Positions 26,654 to 35,178 are shown, numbered from the stretch's first letter. The stretch: DNA of 64,000 nucleotides from Planctomycetota bacterium (GCA_016873165.1 VGXV01000002.1:83020-147019), one strand, 5' to 3'. A program made the numbers and translations. The notes: generated by a model not told the origin, from the letters alone.

Positions 26654-26793
26654 GGGAGCATTCCCAATTTTTTGTAAATCAAAATAAAGCCGACCATAAA
26701 GGATCGGCGCTACCATGCAATATGTGTCGTAGCGCGGGTGGTTTATCCCCCGCATAATACCTCCACATTTTACAAAAAATTGGGAATGCTCCC
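26654..26793 (-). mobile_element. 140-bp MITE, copy 1
   Basis: Non-coding element bounded by perfect 25-bp terminal inverted repeats that start GGGAGCATTCCCAATTTT. It is flanked on both sides by the 8-bp duplication TTTAAAAC (26646-26653 and 26794-26801). Inside are three short hairpins (GCCGA/TCGGC, GCTAC/GTAGC, GCGGG/CCCGC). An inverted copy at 56533-56672 matches it at 139 of 140 positions. No transposase is encoded, so it must be mobilised in trans. It lies between two convergent genes and disrupts neither. Confidence 0.92.
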
Positions 26794-26815
26794 TTTAAAA
26801 CTGAATGGCGCTTGT

Positions 26816-28027
26816 TTAATTGTTTTTCAGTTCTAATTGTTGATCACGTACTTCTTCTTGCAAAGCGGGCACGGTCGTCGTAAATAATTCTTTTATCTCA
26901 TCCTGATTGTAAACAACGGCAGGATCTTTTCCGGTTCTCCATTTTGTGATCATAGAGTATGTCATATAATCGCTATATGCCTTACTATGATCTCCCTTCA
27001 TGGAATAAATTTGCGCCCTATTGTAATAGGCATCTTCATAAAGCGGATCAATCTTTTTCGCAATCTTATCGTACCATTCCATGGCTTTATCAAGGCGATC
27101 CATTCTGTGGTATATTGTGCCGATGTTGTATGCGGCATTCGCATGTTTCGGGTTTCTTCTCAATACTTCCCTGTTTTCGTCTAATGCCTCGTCATACCTT
27201 TGCTGTAATGCATAAACAATTGCCCTTTGATAGCGGGCTTCTATATTTTCAGGATCTATTTCCATGGCCTTATTATAATGGGCAATAGCTTCTTCAAATT
27301 TTTTTTCCCGCAGGCTGATCAATCCGAAAACGACATATGCATTTGAATATTTTGGATTCACTTCAAGAGTCTTGTTGAGTGTTTTTATTGTTTCATCTAT
27401 CTTCCCTTGCTTATGTAAAGCAATTGCGAGATTATAATACCCGTTATCATAATTCGGGTCAATTTTAATGGCATCATTAAAGGTTTTTTCCGCATCATCA
27501 TATAATCCCATATCCAAATAACCAACGCCAAGATTAAATATTATATATGGATTATTTGGATCGAGTTCCAATGCCTCGTTATATTTATTTATTGCATCAA
27601 TATCCTGTTCAAGTTTGTGAAGAAAAACCCCAAGTTCAACGTGGGTTAACGGATTTTCCGGTTCATTTTCGATTGCAATAACACGCTTCGTATATTCATC
27701 CGGCGGAGCGCCTATTTTACTGAATGTTTCTGCCAGCTTTTTATGAGCGTCCAGGAAACCTGGTTTTATATCAACAGCCTTCCTGAAATCCGCAGCCGCT
27801 TCTTCCAGTTTATCCAGTTTAAAATAAATATTACCTCTTCCATAATAGGCTACTTCAGAATTGCCATCTGCTTCAATTGCTTTTGTATATTCGTGAAGCG
27901 CTTCTTCTAGTTTATTTTCTCTTGCGAAAGAGTTTGCTAACTCAAGGTGAGTTTCCCTTTTATTGCATGCCAGAGAAACACAAATCATGGAAAGTAATGA
28001 TAACAATAAAAAAAGCTTTAACTTCAT
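26816..28027 (-). CDS. TPR-repeat lipoprotein
   Basis: The 403-residue protein starts with a lipoprotein signal peptide (LSMICVSLAC; C is the probable lipidated residue), followed by about ten tetratricopeptide repeats covering nearly the whole chain (for instance AYYGRGNIYFKLDKLEEAAA and IIFNLGVGYLDMGLYDDAEK). Such proteins act as scaffolds for envelope complexes. I took the ATG at 28027, with GGAG nine bases upstream; a start five codons earlier would absorb that site. It follows hydrazine dehydrogenase on the same strand but is separated from it by a strong terminator. Confidence 0.88.
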   Translation of the reverse strand: MKLKLFLLLSLLSMICVSLACNKRETHLELANSFARENKLEEALHEYTKAIEADGNSEVAYYGRGNIYFKLDKLEEAAADFRKAVDIKPGFLDAHKKLAETFSKIGAPPDEYTKRVIAIENEPENPLTHVELGVFLHKLEQDIDAINKYNEALELDPNNPYIIFNLGVGYLDMGLYDDAEKTFNDAIKIDPNYDNGYYNLAIALHKQGKIDETIKTLNKTLEVNPKYSNAYVVFGLISLREKKFEEAIAHYNKAMEIDPENIEARYQRAIVYALQQRYDEALDENREVLRRNPKHANAAYNIGTIYHRMDRLDKAMEWYDKIAKKIDPLYEDAYYNRAQIYSMKGDHSKAYSDYMTYSMITKWRTGKDPAVVYNQDEIKELFTTTVPALQEEVRDQQLELKNN

Positions 28028-28126
28028 CGCTAAAATCTCCAATGAAAATAAAAATTAAAACATTTGAGGCGCTAATTAAGTATATCCAAGTATAGGTAAA
28101 ATTTCTGGTATTTCAATTCATTTATC

Positions 28127-28165
28127 ATAAAAAAAGGAAGCTGTGCATTTCTGCACAGCTTCCTT
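28127..28165 (-). terminator. intrinsic terminator of hydrazine dehydrogenase gene
   Basis: Perfect 14-bp stem (28134-28147 with 28152-28165; arm AAGGAAGCTGTGCA) and a four-base loop. Read on the minus strand it is followed by a run of seven T (28127-28133 plus-strand A). It begins 33 bases after the stop at 28198, so the gene is monocistronic. Confidence 0.93.
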
Positions 28166-28197
28166 ATAGCTTTTGTAACCTTATACAGGTTTACAAA

Positions 28198-29901
28198 TTA
28201 GTGATGACCATGCGATTCAGAACTCTTCATGCCGAGTTCCTTGAGTTTTCTCTCAATGTACTCAACTTCTTCAGCAGGTGCATGGTGTGTGTCTAACCAG
28301 CCTGGATCAGGACAAAGATCGAATATCGTCTTGCCAGGATGATTCTTTACGATGTATGGACCAGTCAACTCATCAAGCCATTCGCCTGTCTTCCAGAATG
28401 CTTCCGGCTGCCAGGTAATGCCAGTCTTCTTTTCCAATGCTGCAAGTCTTCTTGCCTGAGAAGCATTCTGCTTTACGTTTACTAACCAACGATCCATACC
28501 GAACGATCCGTCTGAATAAGTAGCATCGTTCCATGAACCATGTGCCATACCTTTGTAGATGTATGTCTGGAAGTAACCAACGCTTTCAAAACATAACCTT
28601 TCCACATCGGTACAGTTTGACATCCTGAACTCACCGGATTCGCCAGTCTTGCCACCGTAAGCTTCACCATCATGGTAAGCGCCGATCTTCAAACTCCAGA
28701 GGTGCTGACCTGACCAGTCAGGACTAAGATCCTTTGGCATCGGGTCTAACACACCATCAAGGAGAAGATCTTCCGCTACCTTGAAGGTTTCACGGTATTT
28801 CAAACTGGCATCCTTCACAGATTCATCCAACGCCTGTAATTGCTCGCGGGCGAATCTTGGTGAATGACAGTCATCGCAAACAGATGTCCAGCGATCTCTC
28901 TTTTCGGTCCAGATCGGTGCGCCACGATCAGCCATTGACATACCCATACTGGTATAAACTGTTGAGAACCTCTGAACGTTGTGGTGCCCGCCCCTCATGT
29001 GACAGTACTGACAGGTCGGACCAACATAGTCAGCATCAGAAAGCTTCTTTGAGAAGTCAAACTGCTCTGGGTTCCATTTGTTTACCTGATACACTACACC
29101 ATGAAGACCGATATCATAAGCTTCCCAGTCCCTGTGATCTTTACCCCAGTGACAGGTCTTGCATTGTTCAGCGCGTCTTGCAACCTTCGGATCAAACTGA
29201 TGCCTCTGGTGGCAGGTGCTGCACCTTTCTTCTGAGCTGGTGTGGCAGAAAGTACAACCTGCTGTGTCTCCAGGTGGTCTTTCAATTGACCATGCACACT
29301 CAACCTGTGCAAAACTGGAACAAGATGCGTGAGAACCGATACCACCCTGTCCCTGTTCGTTGTACTGTGTCTCATGACATTCTGCCGTTCCGCAAGCCTT
29401 TGAAGAAGGCATGGTTAACTTCTGGTGGTTGTTGCCATGGCAGGTATCGCAACCGGTTGGCGCCGGCTCAGCTTTTGAGTGAGCGCTCTTGTTATAATCC
29501 CTTACAATACCAGGGGTCATAACTGAGTGACAAGCAATACACTGTTCCAACTTAAATGTACCCTTAATCGGGTTTGAAGGCCTTACCTCATCCCTGTTGT
29601 AGGTGAAATCAGGAATGTAGTAACGATACGCAGGTAATGTCTTCCAGAATTTGCTGTATTTTCCCGGATATGGAGACCTCTGTGCATCTTTTGGGTAACC
29701 CATATATTTTGCTTTTAAACCAGAGAAAAACACTTTACCGTTGTTATCCGGTTCCCCAGGCATACCATACACTTCATGTGGTACCCAGTGAGTGATAATT
29801 TCTACCGCCTTGGCTTCTTTCACCATCAGACTTGAAACTGCACCCATTGCCCCACAACCAATCAACGCTGATGCTAATGTAAGTTTTAAAAATTTACGCA
29901 T
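28198..29901 (-). CDS. hdh: hydrazine dehydrogenase (octaheme, HAO-like)
   Basis: Oxidises hydrazine to N2, the last energy-yielding step of anammox, inside the anammoxosome. A signal peptide (cleavage near A32) precedes a mature chain with eight heme c sites: C121xxC124H, C151xxC154H, C170x4C175H, C216xxC219H (heme 4, the P460 catalytic heme by homology), C227xxC230H, C247xxC250H, C297xxC300H and C342xxC345H. Y462 in DATYSDGS is at the number known for the tyrosine cross-linked to P460 in Kuenenia HDH; D255-H256 in GKDHRDW are candidate active-site acids. From memory the chain is nearly identical to kustc0694, far closer than to the hydroxylamine oxidase paralogue. A histidine-rich tail ends it. 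GGAGG lies 15 bases before the ATG. Assignment over other HAO-like paralogues is by resemblance. Confidence 0.93.
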   Translation of the reverse strand: MRKFLKLTLASALIGCGAMGAVSSLMVKEAKAVEIITHWVPHEVYGMPGEPDNNGKVFFSGLKAKYMGYPKDAQRSPYPGKYSKFWKTLPAYRYYIPDFTYNRDEVRPSNPIKGTFKLEQCIACHSVMTPGIVRDYNKSAHSKAEPAPTGCDTCHGNNHQKLTMPSSKACGTAECHETQYNEQGQGGIGSHASCSSFAQVECAWSIERPPGDTAGCTFCHTSSEERCSTCHQRHQFDPKVARRAEQCKTCHWGKDHRDWEAYDIGLHGVVYQVNKWNPEQFDFSKKLSDADYVGPTCQYCHMRGGHHNVQRFSTVYTSMGMSMADRGAPIWTEKRDRWTSVCDDCHSPRFAREQLQALDESVKDASLKYRETFKVAEDLLLDGVLDPMPKDLSPDWSGQHLWSLKIGAYHDGEAYGGKTGESGEFRMSNCTDVERLCFESVGYFQTYIYKGMAHGSWNDATYSDGSFGMDRWLVNVKQNASQARRLAALEKKTGITWQPEAFWKTGEWLDELTGPYIVKNHPGKTIFDLCPDPGWLDTHHAPAEEVEYIERKLKELGMKSSESHGHH

Positions 29902-30103
29902 GATACTTTAAACTTTCCTCCTTTCTCGCTTTTCTCGCATGCCACAATCATTGTTTCGATTGCGCTACAATAAATGTACTCCTCCACCTTGAATCCTTCA
30001 AACCACCCCCTTTCCCAAATCCTAAATCCAAACGGTTAAGCACTACTTCTAAAGAATATACCTTAAAATAAAAAAACTTTCCCACAGATTTTTTTGGCAA
30101 AGT

Positions 30104-30131
30104 ATTATACTTTATCTACACTTCAAGTCAA
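30104..30131 (-). promoter_or_regulatory. strong promoter of hydrazine dehydrogenase
   Basis: On the minus strand TTGACT (plus 30126-30131), a 16-base spacer and a perfect TATAAT (plus 30104-30109). Transcription from about 30096 would give an untranslated leader of about 195 bases before the ATG at 29901. The leader contains a TTGAAGGATTCAA mini-hairpin and G-rich tracts; no known riboswitch class is recognisable in it. Confidence 0.75.
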
Positions 30132-30571
30132 CACAAAAAGCGAATAATTTTTATCCCTTAAACCTAATGACGAGTTGCAGATGTTCCTATTTTAAAAATT
30201 GTGTTTTTCCGTTTTTTAGTTGAAAAACAAAGTCAAATTTCCGGTAATGATATGAAAAATTTTAAACATTTTGACAAATTTTCATGTTTCAGCAGTAACC
30301 TGACGATGTTTTTGGTTTTTTCAACAAGAACACACATGGCAACATTTGTGCCATTTTGTTTTTTAACATTTTGTAATATGGTAATCCATTGGTAAATAAT
30401 AGGATAGAGAAATTTTTGCGATTGACATCGGATAAGAAAGAGACGAAAAACGGTCATAGTTTAATGCCAAAATGCGGTGCGATAGTAGTAACTAATCATA
30501 TGATAATACGTTAAGTCATGGCTGCCATTGGTCATTTGATGGCAAAGGTTAGTCATGGTTTTGGTATATTT
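30132..30571. other. gene-free region between hdh promoter and lemA
   Basis: About 440 A+T-rich bases. Two short frames (around 30201-30457) lack protein character. No hairpin with T-run, tRNA or repeat is seen, apart from TCATGG/GGTTAGTCATGG-type echoes at 30516-30560. It may contain regulatory sites for the hdh promoter at its left edge. Confidence 0.4.
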
Positions 30572-31135
30572 TCAAAATTTTACTTTTGGCGCTTCTTTCT
30601 CTGCCTCAGATATCTCAAAATAACTTGCCTCTGTTACACCAACTTTTGCAGCAAAGAATCTTCCGAAAAAACTTTTTATATAGGTATTAAGCCCCTTTAC
30701 CGAATCGTTATAGCGTTTACGTTCAACGGAAATCCGGTTTTCTGAGCCTTCCAGCGTATCCTGTAGTTTCAGGAATGATTCATTTGCTTTGAGGTCAGGA
30801 TATGCTTCTCTGAATGCCAGTAAACGGGAGAGAAAACTTTCGATTTGTGTTGCCGCTTTTGCCTTATCCGCAATTGTTCCCGCGCTAAAATATCCTCTTC
30901 TCGCTTCTGCTAGTTTTTCAAATATCTCCTTTTCGTGCGACGCATACCCTTTTACGGTTTCCACAAGGTTAGGGATAAGATCATACCTTCTCTTGAGTTG
31001 TGTATCTACTTGTGACCATGAATTTTTTACGTTTTCATTTAGTGCTACTACTTTATTATACCCTTTAACGTACCATGTAATGATGATGATACCGATAACA
31101 ACCACAATAGCAATAATTGGTAATAATTTTTTCAT
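30572..31135 (-). CDS. lemA: LemA family protein
   Basis: Membrane-anchored helical protein: one N-terminal transmembrane helix (about 5-23) followed by the LemA fold with YNKVVALNENVKNSWSQVDT and QLKRRYDLIPNLVETVKGYA, the family signature. Length 187 residues is usual. It is the last gene of a four-gene minus-strand run with a TPM-domain protein 45 bases upstream; LemA and TPM proteins are very often neighbours and are linked with envelope stress or membrane-protein turnover, though their biochemical role is not settled. Confidence 0.94.
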   Translation of the reverse strand: MKKLLPIIAIVVVIGIIIITWYVKGYNKVVALNENVKNSWSQVDTQLKRRYDLIPNLVETVKGYASHEKEIFEKLAEARRGYFSAGTIADKAKAATQIESFLSRLLAFREAYPDLKANESFLKLQDTLEGSENRISVERKRYNDSVKGLNTYIKSFFGRFFAAKVGVTEASYFEISEAEKEAPKVKF

Positions 31136-31180
31136 AACCGCCTTCCTAATGATGGAACCTTAATTTCGTACTGTTTTGTT

Positions 31181-31960
31181 TTACCATCTTCCTGATGCGC
31201 CGCCTCCGCCAAATGAGCCGCCCATTCCTCCTCCAAACCCTCCGAATCCTCCAAAACCGCCTGAACCTCCTGAGCCAAACCCCCTTGGCCCTCCATAGCC
31301 TCCCCAATGATAAGGGAAAACCATCATCCTTCGCCGAAATATGCCGCCAAGTAAAAATGGCAATATAAAAAACATGAAAAGTAATGATGAAAATGGACTT
31401 TTGTGCCTTTCTGCGGTCCGACGTAATTTTGATATGTCAGGCATGCCGGTGATTTTGATGCCATTTTCTTCTGCAATTTTATCTATCATAACAACGACGG
31501 CCTGAAAAATTCCTTCGCCAAATTGTCCCTTTCTGAAGTTAGGCACAAAAAATGTTCTCCCGAGGGTGCCGCAATAGCTGTCGGGCAATATACCCTCAAG
31601 CCCGTATCCTATTTCAAATCTATATGCCCGGTCATTTTTTGCTACGACAATGAGGGCTCCGTTGTCTTTTCCTTTTTGACCCAATTTCCATTTCGTAGCA
31701 AGTTCAATAGAGTACATTTCAATTGGTACATTATTGGTGGTATCTATGGTAAGAACAATCATTTGCGCCCCCGTCTTTTGTTCCAGTTCCTGCAAGTATC
31801 CGCTGAGCTTGTTTTCTGTAGAGGCATCGATGATATTTGCTTTGTCTTCCACGTATCGTTGAGGCACGGACAAATCTTGTCCATGCGTAACGACAGAAAA
31901 CAGAAAAATAAAGAAGATAAAACTAATATTTTTTATAGAGGAAAAGTGTTTTTTATGCAT
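31181..31960 (-). CDS. TPM-domain (YgcG-like) membrane protein
   Basis: From the ATG at 31960 the chain is 259 residues. A signal peptide (about 1-28) is followed by the TPM domain (VPQRYVEDKANIIDASTENK, TGAQMIVLTI, FEIGYGLEGILPD), one transmembrane helix near 185-203 (LLFMFFILPFLLGGIF) and a C-terminal glycine-rich tail with GGFGGFGGFGGG repeats ending GGGGASGRW, typical of this group. The start overlaps the end of the nucleotidyltransferase gene by 8 bases. It precedes lemA, the usual pairing. Confidence 0.92.
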   Translation of the reverse strand: MHKKHFSSIKNISFIFFIFLFSVVTHGQDLSVPQRYVEDKANIIDASTENKLSGYLQELEQKTGAQMIVLTIDTTNNVPIEMYSIELATKWKLGQKGKDNGALIVVAKNDRAYRFEIGYGLEGILPDSYCGTLGRTFFVPNFRKGQFGEGIFQAVVVMIDKIAEENGIKITGMPDISKLRRTAERHKSPFSSLLFMFFILPFLLGGIFRRRMMVFPYHWGGYGGPRGFGSGGSGGFGGFGGFGGGMGGSFGGGGASGRW

Positions 31961-32708
31961 TTTTAACTTTAAATTCGTCAATTTTCCCCGCGAGGGCATC
32001 GATTTCACAGTATAACTCTTCGAAAATTTCCTTAAGTTCGTCTGCGGAAGGATTCAAATCTTTTGCTTTTATTGCGAGCAATCTTGTAAACGGGTCTATT
32101 TTAATATTGCAGCAATCCCGTATTGCAGAGAGAACATTATTTTTTTCTTTAGGGGGTTTTTGATCATACAAGAACAAGACGCCTCGAAAGATAGGGAAAT
32201 AGCAGGAAATGGTTCCCTTGAACAAATCTTTCAAGATTGTTTTGTTTCCCATGGCTCTTATATACCCCTGACAAATTTGCAGAAGACGGCTTTTCAATTC
32301 GCGTTCGCACTGAAGCCTGACAGATGTTTTTTCAATCGCCAAATCTTTCAGGACATCCTCTCCGTATGCAAGCTGATTATTAAGTTTCATATCGAAAAAT
32401 TCCAGAGGGAATTCCGCGAGAGACCGGTTTATGTAGTTTTTTGTCATTATCAGTGGGGCATGTAGTTTCTTTTTGCCGTATCTTTTCCCCAATGAAGCAA
32501 TAAAATCGAAAAAAGAAACTTTGATATCTTTAACAATGATTAAAGTATTGATATCGGAATGTTTTACATCGAAATCTTTTGTTATGACGCTGCCGATGAT
32601 GTAAAGAGAAATAATATTTTCACTGTTATATGACAGAATATCAAGAAGGAATGATTCCACATTTTTCTTTGTTTCTGCGGGTAAATCGGAAAGATTAAGC
32701 GTTTCCAT
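31953..32708 (-). CDS. nucleotidyltransferase-fold protein with altered active site
   Basis: 251 residues from the ATG at 32708 (GGAGG eight bases before; the longer frame lacks a site). The N-terminal part has the minimal nucleotidyltransferase pattern: G39-S40 in LYIIGSVITKDF and S51-D52-I53-N54 in HSDINTLIIV. The family requires D-x-D, so the second metal-binding aspartate is asparagine here and catalysis is doubtful. The rest is helical, with a LemA-operon position: 43 bases after a coiled-coil protein and overlapping the TPM gene. Role unknown. Confidence 0.7.
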   Translation of the reverse strand: METLNLSDLPAETKKNVESFLLDILSYNSENIISLYIIGSVITKDFDVKHSDINTLIIVKDIKVSFFDFIASLGKRYGKKKLHAPLIMTKNYINRSLAEFPLEFFDMKLNNQLAYGEDVLKDLAIEKTSVRLQCERELKSRLLQICQGYIRAMGNKTILKDLFKGTISCYFPIFRGVLFLYDQKPPKEKNNVLSAIRDCCNIKIDPFTRLLAIKAKDLNPSADELKEIFEELYCEIDALAGKIDEFKVKNA

Positions 32709-32751
32709 TGTCGCGTTCCTCCATAGATAACCAAGGCGGTTTACAGAGTTT

Positions 32752-33003
32752 CTAACTTTCTCGTTCTTCCAGTTTTTTGCGTAAAGCGATATTTTCCTTT
32801 TTGGTTGCTTCCAGATCAAATTGTAAATATTTTATGTTTAATCGTAATGTATCGAGGGTATCTTGTAAAACCCTGAATGATTTAAGGAGTTCCTCGCATT
32901 TTTCTCCCATTTCGCCATTTATAGTGAAACCTTTTGATTCGGTGAGTTCTTTGATTTCTTCCAATAGTTTTAACAGTTTGTCCTGGAAAGTTTGATCATC
33001 CAT
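32752..33003 (-). CDS. small coiled-coil protein, 83 aa
   Basis: Starts MDDQTFQDKLLKLLEEIKEL with GGAGG eight bases upstream of the ATG at 33003; the longer frame upstream lacks a ribosome site. It is almost entirely heptad-like helix (residues 5-30 and 45-80), soluble and acidic/basic-mixed. No family recognised. First gene of a minus-strand run with the nucleotidyltransferase-fold, TPM and LemA genes. Confidence 0.65.
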   Translation of the reverse strand: MDDQTFQDKLLKLLEEIKELTESKGFTINGEMGEKCEELLKSFRVLQDTLDTLRLNIKYLQFDLEATKKENIALRKKLEERES

Positions 33004-33204
33004 AAGGAAAGCCTCCGTGAGGGTTTGTTTCTTGAGACCAGCGGCGCAAAGCGATATAACGTACGATTTAGGTTGGCTAAAGCAGCAGGGCAATTAACCT
33101 AAAGAACAAAATAACATCGGGAATAATAAGAGACATAGTATTAAATGTCAAGGTTTAAAATGGTTAAGAACAGAGAAAGGCAATATTGTAAATAAAATTT
33201 AAAT

Positions 33205-33233
33205 TTGACAACGTCGCTTTTTGCCAATATAAT
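33205..33233 (+). promoter_or_regulatory. consensus sigma-70 promoter of the ahb operon
   Basis: TTGACA (33205-33210), exactly 17 bases, TATAAT (33228-33233): a perfect consensus. A start near 33240 gives a leader of about 75 bases to the TTG at 33316. Its strength suggests high expression of the siroheme/heme operon. Confidence 0.85.
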
Positions 33234-33315
33234 TTTACAAAATAAGAAAAAATAGCGTTATTTCATAACATTTGCCGCAATTTTATTGTGGCAATTTTGT
33301 TTTAAGGAGTCATTT

Positions 33316-34191
33316 TTGGAGTGGGATGAATCAGCAACGCTGCTGCTGGAGAAAGTGCCGCCATTTGTACAGAAAAAGGTGCGTGATAAGGTGGAAACAC
33401 TTGCCCGTGAACAGGGAAAAGACCTGATCACCGCGGCGGAAGTGATGGCGGCAAGAGAAGCTTTTTCCGGCAGCCAGAATAAACAGCCTCGCATGGAGAG
33501 TAAAAGTACGGAAAACAGCAAACTCTCCGTCCTCAAAAAATATCAAAAATACTTTGACGACCAGGGAAATCCCGTTTTATACCAGGTGAAAGCCTGCAGG
33601 GGTGCGGAAGTAAATTGCCCGTTTCTTATTAAAGATTCAGAATATTTATCGGGCAAACTCCGTGAGAAATTGAAGGAATTGCAATTTACTGACAAATTGA
33701 TCGACAAGATCGAAGGAAGAATCCTGCCTCACCATACGATGAAACTTGCGGTTTCCGGCTGTCCGAACAGTTGTTCCATGCCACAAATTAAAGATTTTGG
33801 CGTTCATGCGGTAGAACCGGTTTTTGTTGATGCTGAATCTGCGTGCATTGAATGCATGAAATGTGTGGAAGCCTGCAGGGAAGATGCAATAACGGTAAAG
33901 GATGCGCAGGTAAGTATTGATAAAGAAAAATGTGTGCATTGTGGCATTTGTGCGAGGGTGTGCCCTGTCGGCACGATAAAAGCATCAGAAGTCAGATACC
34001 GTGTAATGATCGGCGGAAAGGTAGGGCGACATCCGAAATTTGCTATAGAGCTGTTTTCGCAGGCGGATGAATCTACCGTACTGAAGGCATTGGAAGTATG
34101 CGTGGAAATGATACTTTCCAGCAAGGAAGAACACCGGTTCAGAACGCTTATAGAACAGCAAGGCATAGAGGAGATAAAGAGCAAAATATGA
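33316..34191 (+). CDS. PCP_red / sulfite-reductase-like / ferredoxin fusion protein
   Basis: 291 residues from a TTG at 33316, chosen because AAGGAG lies six bases upstream and the PCP_red domain starts there. Order: PCP_red-like domain (1-50, WDESATLLLEKVPPFVQKKV), linker, half of a nitrite/sulfite reductase siroheme-[4Fe-4S] module (about 90-175: CRGAEVNC as Cx6C and LAVSGCPNSCSMPQIKDFG as Cx3C), two ferredoxin clusters (CIECMKCVEACR and CVHCGICARVCP), and a short helical C-terminus. It resembles the small dissimilatory-sulfite-reductase-like proteins of methanogens, too short to be a full reductase. The stop overlaps ahbA (ATGA). I infer a role with siroheme or its decarboxylated products. 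Confidence 0.8.
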   Translation: MEWDESATLLLEKVPPFVQKKVRDKVETLAREQGKDLITAAEVMAAREAFSGSQNKQPRMESKSTENSKLSVLKKYQKYFDDQGNPVLYQVKACRGAEVNCPFLIKDSEYLSGKLREKLKELQFTDKLIDKIEGRILPHHTMKLAVSGCPNSCSMPQIKDFGVHAVEPVFVDAESACIECMKCVEACREDAITVKDAQVSIDKEKCVHCGICARVCPVGTIKASEVRYRVMIGGKVGRHPKFAIELFSQADESTVLKALEVCVEMILSSKEEHRFRTLIEQQGIEEIKSKI

Positions 34192-34655
34192 TATTGTGCG
34201 ATACAGACAGAAAAATACTCCATCGGCTTCAATCAAACTTACCGCTCGAATCGAGGCCTTTTCTGGCATTGAGCAAAGAGCTTGGCATTGATGAAGATAC
34301 GATAATTGAACGGATAAAATACATGATTGACAACAAGTTTGTCAGGCGTCTTGCCCCGATAATCAACACCCAGGCCATGGGAAGGGAAGCAACGCTCGCC
34401 GCAATAAAGGTTCCTGAAGACCGCATTGAAGAAGTAAGTGAAATTATCAATGAATACACCGGCGTATCTCATAATTACCTCCGTAAAGGAAAAAACAAGG
34501 AGATACCTTACAATATGTGGTTTACCATGTCCGCAAAAGACGATGAGGAACTCAACAGCAATTTGAAGGAAATAGAGGATCGTACCGGGTTGGTCGTACG
34601 GAGCCTGCCTACGGTAAAGAAATTCAAGATAGGGGTTAAATTTAAAATTTATTGA
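34188..34655 (+). CDS. ahbA: siroheme decarboxylase subunit A (Lrp/AsnC-like)
   Basis: AhbA and AhbB together decarboxylate siroheme to didecarboxysiroheme in the alternative heme pathway; the fold is that of Lrp/AsnC regulators. The 155 residues begin MILCDTDRKILHRLQSNLPL (HTH-like part), include IINTQAMGREATLAAIKVPE and end with SHNYLRKGKNKEIPYNMWFT, where the YNxWFT motif and preceding basic residues form the active-site region. ATG at 34188 overlaps the upstream stop. NirD/L/G/H-type heme d1 proteins are related, but no other nir gene is here. Confidence 0.88.
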   Translation: MILCDTDRKILHRLQSNLPLESRPFLALSKELGIDEDTIIERIKYMIDNKFVRRLAPIINTQAMGREATLAAIKVPEDRIEEVSEIINEYTGVSHNYLRKGKNKEIPYNMWFTMSAKDDEELNSNLKEIEDRTGLVVRSLPTVKKFKIGVKFKIY

Positions 34656-34660
34656 TAGCC

Positions 34661-35131
34661 ATGGATGATAAAAACGAAGATATCGATCTTAAACTTATAA
34701 AGTATACACAGGAGGGACTTCCCCTCACCAGGACGCCTTATAAGGATATTGGCGTTGCCATAGGAATCCCGGAGGAAGAAGTAATTCAACGGCTAAAAAA
34801 TCTTTTGGAAACAGGGAAAATCAGAAGGCTTGCGGCGTCAATTGCCCATCGCAAGATCGGCATCAACGCAAATGCCATGTGCGTATGGAAGGTTCCCAAA
34901 GAACGGGTGGATGCGGTTGGCAAGATTATGGCAAAGTTCGAAGAGGTAACCCATTGTTATGAACGTCCTACATATTCGGATTGGGCATATAATGTTTTTA
35001 CCATGATACATGGCTATACCGATGAAGAATGCGAGGCCGTGATAGAAGCGATAAAGAAACAGACAGGATTAAATGATTACGTTGTTTTGTATAGTGAGAA
35101 AGAGTTTAAAAAAGTAGGGGTACGTATATAA
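34661..35131 (+). CDS. ahbB: siroheme decarboxylase subunit B (Lrp/AsnC-like)
   Basis: Partner of AhbA: 156 residues starting MDDKNEDIDLKLIKYTQEGL, then IGIPEEEVIQRLKNLLETGK (HTH-like), GKIRRLAASIAHRKIGINAN and THCYERPTYSDWAYNVFTM, the AhbB active-site signature with HCYxRP and WxYNxFTM. ATG at 34661, six bases after the ahbA stop; a TTG three codons earlier overlaps that stop. The downstream radical-SAM steps AhbC and AhbD are not in the window. Confidence 0.88.
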   Translation: MDDKNEDIDLKLIKYTQEGLPLTRTPYKDIGVAIGIPEEEVIQRLKNLLETGKIRRLAASIAHRKIGINANAMCVWKVPKERVDAVGKIMAKFEEVTHCYERPTYSDWAYNVFTMIHGYTDEECEAVIEAIKKQTGLNDYVVLYSEKEFKKVGVRI

Positions 35132-35178
35132 GAAGTTTTACTGAGAATTTTCAGCGTGGTTGGTTTTCGTCCCTTTTT

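Noticed and set aside
28857..29522. 221-codon plus-strand open frame opposite hydrazine dehydrogenase
   Set aside because: Antisense shadow of the heme protein; composition follows the codon pattern of the real gene.
30201..30457. Open frames on both strands upstream of the hydrazine dehydrogenase promoter
   Set aside because: Low-complexity, A+T-driven sequence without ribosome sites or protein-like composition.
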